DNA of 11,116 bases, taken from NCBI GenBank assembly GCA_021151685.1, contig JAGKWS010000125.1:1-11116 (forward strand). Direction: 5' to 3'. The translations under genes and the position numbers were made by a program. This document shows, piece after piece, positions 7,119 to 11,116 of the stretch (position 1 is its first letter; each line of letters begins with the position of its first letter). This DNA comes from Chitinophagaceae bacterium. Its GTDB lineage: Bacteria; Bacteroidota; Bacteroidia; Chitinophagales; Chitinophagaceae. A model generated the notes under the pieces. It saw only the letters and a program-made list of their open reading frames with translations, ran no database searches and was not told the DNA's origin.

Positions 7119-8231
7119 ATGCCACGTTTCTCAAGCTTTTGGAAAAAGCACTATGGCGACATTAAGAATTGCTGCATGACCGCACCATTGAATTATTTTG
7201 TTCCTGTTTACGAGCATCCTGCTGAATATCCGGAAGAGTTGTGGCAGAAGAAATTGCGAGAGCTGATAGATATAGAGTGGATGCAGGGCAAACAACTAAA
7301 GTGGATAGGCTGGGACTATGATGCATGGTTGTGCTGGACAGACCCGAAAGGTATGTTGTACAGAATAAAAGACCTGAAGCGTAACGAACTTGGAAAGAGA
7401 TTTGAAAAGGAGGTTACAGAAATTACAAATGAACTTGATGGTCCGCCATATGCTGAAGTTGTAAGGCCGCATACAGAGAATAAAAAAAGGTTTTATGGGT
7501 TTGAATTGGCTATGCAAAAGGAATGTAGATTTTGCTTTTATCCCGGGGCTGTAGCGGGAGACGGCGAAGAAAGCAATAACGATGCAGGCACGGGAGATGC
7601 CCAAAATACGGAGGAAGAAAAGACGAAAGAAGAAGAAGAGAAAGATCCGGTAGACACCACCCTCAGCAAGGCTACCGACGATACCGAGACTACCTATACC
7701 GAGCATGTAACAGAAAACTACGGCGGTTATGGCAAGACCGAAGACTATGTGCCCCACGAAAACGAGTATGGCTGGGCTGGCGGTGGGGCCGGCAGTGGCG
7801 GCAGCGAAGAAAACCCGATAAAAAAGGTAGATATAGACCGCCTGCCTATACTGCCCGTGCGAATGATGCCGGTAACCCAAACCCATGACACCCCGCCACC
7901 CGTACAAGAGAAAACAACCCCCAACGTAGTAAATACCAAAAAAGTGACGGATAATAAACAGGTAACAAAAACCGTTATACCCAAAAACTTACAGAAAACT
8001 GCCCAACAACATACCGATGAAATATTGAGCAAAAACCAGCAAACTGCAACGATTGATCATTTGCAAGTATGGTCATTGTCATTTGATAACCATCAGAAAT
8101 ATGCAAACAAACTGCATAATTCAAAAAAGATGCTGTTACTAAGAACTCATCTAATGCCTCAAACGAGATTTCAGAAAGTACAGATAGCTCAACAAGTCTC
8201 GGCAACAATATCGCAAAAGCTGCTGAATTGA
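7119..8231 (+). CDS. Modular carrier protein, N-terminal part of a frameshifted NlpC/P60 fusion
   Basis: In frame 0 this gives 370 residues from ATG 7119. Residues 1-145 form a Trp- and Cys-rich domain with GWDYDAWLCW (64-73), LYRIKDLKRNELG (80-92) and a CxxC at 136 and 139; a second, truncated copy of residues 64 onward lies at 10823-11116. Residues 147-200 are acidic and low in complexity, 200-235 Gly-rich, and 245-290 Pro/Thr/Val-rich: a flexible stalk. No signal peptide is present. The last 33 residues after Lys337 are probably not the real C-terminus. At 8123-8129 the A AAA AAG heptamer allows a move to the -1 frame, giving a 516-residue protein that ends in the NlpC/P60 domain at 8668. 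I interpret it as a carrier for a lytic tip; the family of the N-terminal domain is not known to me. Confidence 0.8.
   Translation: MPRFSSFWKKHYGDIKNCCMTAPLNYFVPVYEHPAEYPEELWQKKLRELIDIEWMQGKQLKWIGWDYDAWLCWTDPKGMLYRIKDLKRNELGKRFEKEVTEITNELDGPPYAEVVRPHTENKKRFYGFELAMQKECRFCFYPGAVAGDGEESNNDAGTGDAQNTEEEKTKEEEEKDPVDTTLSKATDDTETTYTEHVTENYGGYGKTEDYVPHENEYGWAGGGAGSGGSEENPIKKVDIDRLPILPVRMMPVTQTHDTPPPVQEKTTPNVVNTKKVTDNKQVTKTVIPKNLQKTAQQHTDEILSKNQQTATIDHLQVWSLSFDNHQKYANKLHNSKKMLLLRTHLMPQTRFQKVQIAQQVSATISQKLLN
8123..8129 (+). promoter_or_regulatory. Candidate -1 ribosomal frameshift site A AAA AAG
   Basis: The heptamer is in the correct register (TCA AAA AAG in frame 0) and is the same one used in E. coli dnaX. 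The -1 frame has a stop at 8117-8119 and is open from 8120 to 8665, so the switch must fall in this neighbourhood. After slipping, the next codon is GAT and the product continues DAVTKNSSNASNENISES into the peptidase domain. No Shine-Dalgarno-like stimulator upstream or strong hairpin downstream was seen, so a simple loss of one A from a run of seven (mutation or assembly error) is an equal or better explanation. Confidence 0.45.
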
Positions 8232-8668
8232 TTAGATCCAACGACACCAGAACATACGACTTTAATAGCGAAAGGGTGAAGGGAGATAACTTGGTCGATT
8301 GTTCCGAATTTGCCTCCGAAGTACAAAAGGCAACTGGATATAAATTTGGGCCTAATGCATCAAATGCCAGTGGACAACTGAAAGAACTTCAAAAAAATGG
8401 AGTATGGGGGACAAGAATCAAGGATGTTAAAGTGGGCGATCAAGTGTTTTTTGGAGATAAAGACAAAGAGGGTAATATTAAAATTAACCATACAGGCATT
8501 GTGGTTGCCATCCATAGTGATGGAACTTTTGATGTAACTCATGCGACGAGAAACAAGAATAAAAAGACTAAAGTAGTAGGCAAAAGCTTACAGCGGACTA
8601 CCACTGATAAAAGTGGAAACATGATTCAATTTGCACGTTTCTTTGCCTGGGCTCGTCGAAAAAAATAA
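8228..8668 (+). CDS. NlpC/P60 cysteine peptidase domain, C-terminal tip of the carrier
   Basis: As a free ORF it would start at TTG 8228, overlapping the carrier's stop, and give 146 residues. But its frame is open and protein-like back to 8120 (for example SLGNNIAKAAEL just before), so it is more likely the end of a 516-residue fusion. NlpC/P60 hallmarks are plain: nucleophile Cys25 in VDCSEF, the KVGDQVFF turn (canonical pGDLvFF), His88 in NHTGIVVA, and a likely third polar residue His105 in VTHAT. Members cleave peptide cross-links or stems of peptidoglycan, often as D-gamma-glutamyl-diamino acid endopeptidases; exact specificity is not visible here. The tip is more AT-rich than the stalk before it. 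The lipoprotein gene starts 13 bp after its stop. Confidence 0.85.
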   Translation: MIRSNDTRTYDFNSERVKGDNLVDCSEFASEVQKATGYKFGPNASNASGQLKELQKNGVWGTRIKDVKVGDQVFFGDKDKEGNIKINHTGIVVAIHSDGTFDVTHATRNKNKKTKVVGKSLQRTTTDKSGNMIQFARFFAWARRKK

Positions 8669-8681
8669 AAATAACTTTAGA

Positions 8682-9704
8682 ATGAAAAATTGTCTATTGT
8701 ACCTTTTCGTATTTTTTGTGTTGTCGTGCAAATCCACCACACAGAATTCTGAAAAAATCAATGAAAATCAACATTTTTCGCAGGTGCCTTTTTGCGACTC
8801 CGTGAGTACATCTTGCAGTTTAAAGAAAATTGCAGAAATATCTTTTTTAGAAGATACTCAATATCTGCGTCTCAATAATCATCCACTCACAAAATATGTG
8901 GATGGTGCCTATGTAAGCAACAATAGACTGTTTATTGTCAGCAATTCCACACGCTGTGTATACAATGTGGGACTTTTCGATAGCATTGTATTCACAAATG
9001 AAAAGATCAATTCAATATTATCGAATTCGACATATTCTTTTGCGCAGCAGATTATTGTAGATGAGAAATTTGTTTATGTTTCCTTTCAGAATACTGCACT
9101 TTGCATAGAAAAAAATGGGCTGCACAAAACTGAAATACATAGCAATTCTGAAATAAATAATCTTGCAGTTAATAGAGGCGAGATAATATTATTTACATCT
9201 GATAGCATATCTTTTTTTCAACACAATGGTGCCTTGATAAAATCTTACCCTCTATTGGAACACCTAATGAATAAATATTACAATAAAGGCGATACCGTTT
9301 ATATAGGTGGGCTTGGCACCAACAATAGGCTAACACTGCAGATTTACAATTTACTGAACCAAAAAATTACAAGAACAGAAACGACAATAGAAGGTATAAG
9401 TGATAAGAGTGATTTCTTTTTAAGTGACATTACGGATAGTTTTTTGGTTTGCTACCCCGATGTCATTAGAGACAGGATAATATTGGTGAATCGTTATAAT
9501 AACAAAGTTTCTAAAAGTCTGCGCTTTAGCAATTTCAATTTTGAACTTGACCTGATACAAGATCTCAATGGAAATTGGTACTCGCCGACCGAACCAGAAT
9601 ATTTATATCCAAATTTCAGGATTTTGGCTAATAATGAGAAGGAATATTTTCTAATATACGAAAAGAACAGAAAATGTAGTATATACACACTCAGTATGCC
9701 CTAA
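8682..9704 (+). CDS. Beta-propeller-like lipoprotein, candidate immunity protein
   Basis: 340 residues from ATG 8682; a longer frame to TTG 8631 is rejected because the signal peptide starts at 8682. The signal ends in the lipobox VLSC with Cys16. The mature part shows repeated beta segments each with an 'x-x-hydrophobic-x-x-x-N/D-G' rhythm (LFIVSNSTRCVYNVG, FVYVSFQNTALCIEKNG, IILFTSDSISFFQHNG, IILVNRYNN), suggestive of a propeller. It follows the NlpC/P60 tip by 13 bp, has the same AT-rich composition, and would face the periplasm or surface where such a peptidase acts. That fits an immunity lipoprotein, by analogy with Tai proteins paired with Tae peptidoglycan amidases; this role is inference. 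It is larger than most immunity proteins, which is a point against. Confidence 0.8.
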   Translation: MKNCLLYLFVFFVLSCKSTTQNSEKINENQHFSQVPFCDSVSTSCSLKKIAEISFLEDTQYLRLNNHPLTKYVDGAYVSNNRLFIVSNSTRCVYNVGLFDSIVFTNEKINSILSNSTYSFAQQIIVDEKFVYVSFQNTALCIEKNGLHKTEIHSNSEINNLAVNRGEIILFTSDSISFFQHNGALIKSYPLLEHLMNKYYNKGDTVYIGGLGTNNRLTLQIYNLLNQKITRTETTIEGISDKSDFFLSDITDSFLVCYPDVIRDRIILVNRYNNKVSKSLRFSNFNFELDLIQDLNGNWYSPTEPEYLYPNFRILANNEKEYFLIYEKNRKCSIYTLSMP

Positions 9705-9715
9705 TGTTGTTCCAT

Positions 9716-9751
9716 GCTGTTCCGGATGTTCCGAAGGGCATCCGGAACAGC
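9716..9751 (+). repeat. Perfect 13-bp inverted repeat, possible terminator
   Basis: Arms GCTGTTCCGGATG (9716-9728) and its exact complement (9739-9751) flank a 10-nt loop, 11 bp after the lipoprotein's stop. No T-run follows (TAATATAG), so as a terminator it would be atypical. The arm sequence TTCCGGATG recurs at the end of both 171-bp repeat units, so this looks like the founder or edge of that array. Confidence 0.7.
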
Positions 9752-9920
9752 TAATATAGCCCGTTCTGCGAACGGCTTCATGTTGCTGTAGCCCAATGCC
9801 TGCGGCAAAATTGCGTGCTAAGGGCATGCTGGAGCTACTCTGCAATATCTGAGCTTTGGCACATAGAATTCCGTTCGCAGAACGGCATCCTATCATTGGT
9901 TCCGGATGTCCTTCGGAACT
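9750..9920 (+). repeat. 171-bp tandem repeat, unit 1
   Basis: First of two head-to-tail units with no indels and 15 mismatches out of 171. Each unit opens with the hairpin CCGTTCTGCGAACGG (9761-9775) and closes with its exact reverse complement CCGTTCGCAGAACGG (9871-9885), followed by GTTCCGGATGTCCTTCGGAAC (in part a 6-bp hairpin). Most mismatches fall in the centre, while both hairpins are unchanged. No convincing coding capacity is seen. Confidence 0.85.
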
Positions 9921-10091
9921 GCTAATATAGCCCGTTCTGCGAACGGCTTCATGTTGGTGTAGCTAAATGCCTGTTGCAAAATTGAGTACTAAGGGCATGC
10001 AGGGGCTGCCCTGCTGTATCTGAGCTTTGGCACATCGAATTCCGTTCGCAGAACGGCATCCTATCATTGGTTCCGGATGTCCTTCGGAACA
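9921..10091 (+). repeat. 171-bp tandem repeat, unit 2
   Basis: Second copy, with hairpins at 9932-9946 and 10042-10056, each exactly 171 bp from those of unit 1. The array ends at 10091. The following 10092-10220 holds only short inverted repeats (AGCGA/TCGCT around 10105-10122) and the leader of the next gene. Confidence 0.85.
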
Positions 10092-10220
10092 TTTTATATA
10101 ACAGCGATCAAAAAAGTCGCTACCTTGTTATTAAACATCTGTTACGGGCGCGCACGTTGGATGAATCTGTAACAACGAGTAGCAAATTAGACTAAAGCTG
10201 ATTGCAAGAGGAAAATAATT

Positions 10221-10715
10221 ATGAAAACAGGATTAATCATATCATCATTAGTATTGTTGTTGGAGGCCTGTGGCAACAGGTCTCACCAATCGGGCAAACT
10301 GACAACAGCACCCTATGTGCCCGAGCGCGCAGAGGATACATTCATCTATGCAGGTAAATTGATGTATTACATGCGCGATGAAAAAGATTCATTTGATACC
10401 TTAGTGAAAGATGTTGCACAAGTAACAAGGATTGGAAACGATTCATTTCGCTTTTATTTTTTCAGCATTCTTTATAAGCCTTTTCATTCCCTTGAAGGAG
10501 AAGAAGTTCCCCGCCTATTAATAAAGCGGGGAGAGATGAGCTACAGGATAAAAGCGGGAGCATTATATGACATTGTCGACTCTTCTGATGAACACTATTT
10601 CAATTTTTCATTAAACATACCATGTGCCGACAGCATTATTTATAAAAAAATGACATTTATTTCGTATTCCAACAGATACGATACTTTAGAGTTCAGGGGC
10701 AAGCGGATAAAATAG
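10221..10715 (+). CDS. Small lipoprotein, possible orphan immunity protein
   Basis: 164 residues from ATG 10221, with an AGAGGAAA stretch (10207-10214) at good distance, unusual for this window. The hydrophobic signal (residues 5-14) ends in LEAC with Cys17; the Glu at -2 is atypical but tolerable for a lipobox. The mature part is mixed alpha/beta with many Asp, Ser and Tyr; no known domain is recognised. It is not similar to the 340-residue lipoprotein. It sits between the repeat array and the truncated second carrier copy, so it could be the leftover immunity gene of a lost or displaced toxin tip. That role is inferred only from position. Codon use is AT-rich like the neighbouring accessory genes. 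Confidence 0.7.
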   Translation: MKTGLIISSLVLLLEACGNRSHQSGKLTTAPYVPERAEDTFIYAGKLMYYMRDEKDSFDTLVKDVAQVTRIGNDSFRFYFFSILYKPFHSLEGEEVPRLLIKRGEMSYRIKAGALYDIVDSSDEHYFNFSLNIPCADSIIYKKMTFISYSNRYDTLEFRGKRIK

Positions 10716-10784
10716 TCGGTTGGCTGTAGCTTACCATTATTGCTACTGTAATCGGGGAATACGGCATCGGCTTTGCAGCACGGG

Positions 10785-10817
10785 CTCCCCCAGTGCTCTG
10801 CGAGAGATACGGGGGAG
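10785..10817 (+). repeat. Hairpin just ahead of the truncated carrier copy
   Basis: CTCCCCC (10785-10791) pairs with GGGGGAG (10811-10817), and an inner CTC/GAG can pair as well. It ends 5 bp before the homology to the carrier begins and has no T-run. It could mark a recombination junction; it may be chance. Confidence 0.4.
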
Positions 10818-10822
10818 ACGGA

Positions 10823-11116
10823 GGTTGGGATTTTGAAGGTTGGTTTTGCTGGGCCGACTCAAGTGGTTTTTTGTACCGAATAAAAAACCTGAAACGGAAT
10901 GAACTTGGTGAAAGGTGGGAGAAGGAAGTAGAAAAGATTGCCCGCAACGCAGATGGTACTATGAAGACCGTCACCTATAAGAATACGAGAAGGGCATGGT
11001 ACGAGTATGAGATGGCTATACAGAAAAGTTGTGGTTTTTGCCCGCCAGAGATAAGAGATTCAGGAGGTGCCGAGGAAAACAACACAGGCTCAAGCATTGG
11101 TGGCATAGAAGATGAG
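10823..11116 (+). pseudogene. 5'-truncated second copy of the carrier domain, runs off the window
   Basis: The frame is open from 10730 (stop TAG at 10727-10729) to the window end with no ATG before the homologous part; GTG 10793 is the only plausible start. From 10823 it reads GWDFEGWFCWADSSG, then FLYRIKNLKRNELGERWEKEV, aligning to residues 64-99 of the carrier at 7119 with 25 of 36 identical. It continues with a matching EMAIQKSCGFC (CxxC kept) and then an acidic, Gly/Asn/Ser-rich stalk start. The first 63 residues of the carrier are absent and the sequence just upstream is unrelated. It therefore looks like a silent cassette or a duplication remnant whose C-terminal tip lies outside the window. 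Translation from GTG 10793 as a shorter protein cannot be excluded. Confidence 0.75.

Noticed and set aside
8631..8681. Upstream TTG start extending the 340-residue lipoprotein by 17 residues
   Set aside because: It overlaps the peptidase gene and would bury the signal peptide; ATG 8682 gives a proper lipoprotein signal.
9651..9896. 81-codon minus-strand frame over the first 171-bp repeat
   Set aside because: It spans hairpins and the end of the lipoprotein gene; the repeat pair differs in a way that does not preserve a reading frame pattern, so it is non-coding.
9750..10091. CRISPR array
   Set aside because: Only two long units with diverged centres; no short regular repeats with unique spacers and no cas genes.
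10693..10974. 93-codon minus-strand frame opposite the truncated carrier copy
   Set aside because: The plus strand shows clear homology to the carrier at 7119; the antisense frame is Ser/Pro-rich and unsupported.

Overview
The window looks like a chromosomal segment of a Bacteroidota bacterium, probably near Chitinophagaceae. This rests on several lipoproteins with Bacteroidota-style lipoboxes, mostly absent Shine-Dalgarno sequences, exact or near matches to the Bacteroidota -7 promoter element TAnnTTTG (for example 5450-5443 on the minus strand), and overall codon use. No RNA gene, CRISPR array or transposase was seen.

Region 1 (1-2160) holds a terminator, what looks like an internally deleted outer-membrane protein remnant, a 325-residue lipoprotein with its own terminator, a small four-helix membrane protein, and a decayed minus-strand small gene that overlaps the membrane protein's stop codon. 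Region 2 (2190-5210) is a recognisable metabolic module. An NAD(P)+-dependent aldehyde dehydrogenase of the AcoD/ExaC type and a DUF779 protein lie in a minus-strand operon, and an AraC-family regulator is transcribed divergently from them. Region 3 (5215-5424, minus) is a 69-residue HMA metal-binding protein whose start is fixed by a promoter element.

Region 4 (about 5500 to the end) is accessory DNA and the most interesting part. It starts with an unrecognised 472-residue or longer protein with a Cys-rich tail. Next comes a modular protein with a conserved Trp/Cys N-terminal domain, an acidic and Pro/Thr-rich stalk, and an NlpC/P60 cysteine-peptidase tip. The tip is in the -1 frame and joins the stalk exactly at a canonical slippery heptamer, A AAA AAG (8123-8129). 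A propeller-like lipoprotein follows at once. Then come two 171-bp tandem repeats built of hairpins, a second unrelated lipoprotein, and a second copy of the modular protein that lacks its first 63 residues and runs off the window end. The layout (carrier plus lytic tip, adjacent lipoprotein, orphan lipoprotein, 5'-truncated carrier cassette) resembles a polymorphic-toxin locus in which a secreted peptidoglycan hydrolase is neutralised by a periplasm-facing lipoprotein. That reading is inference; the paralogy, frame relationship and gene order are seen directly.
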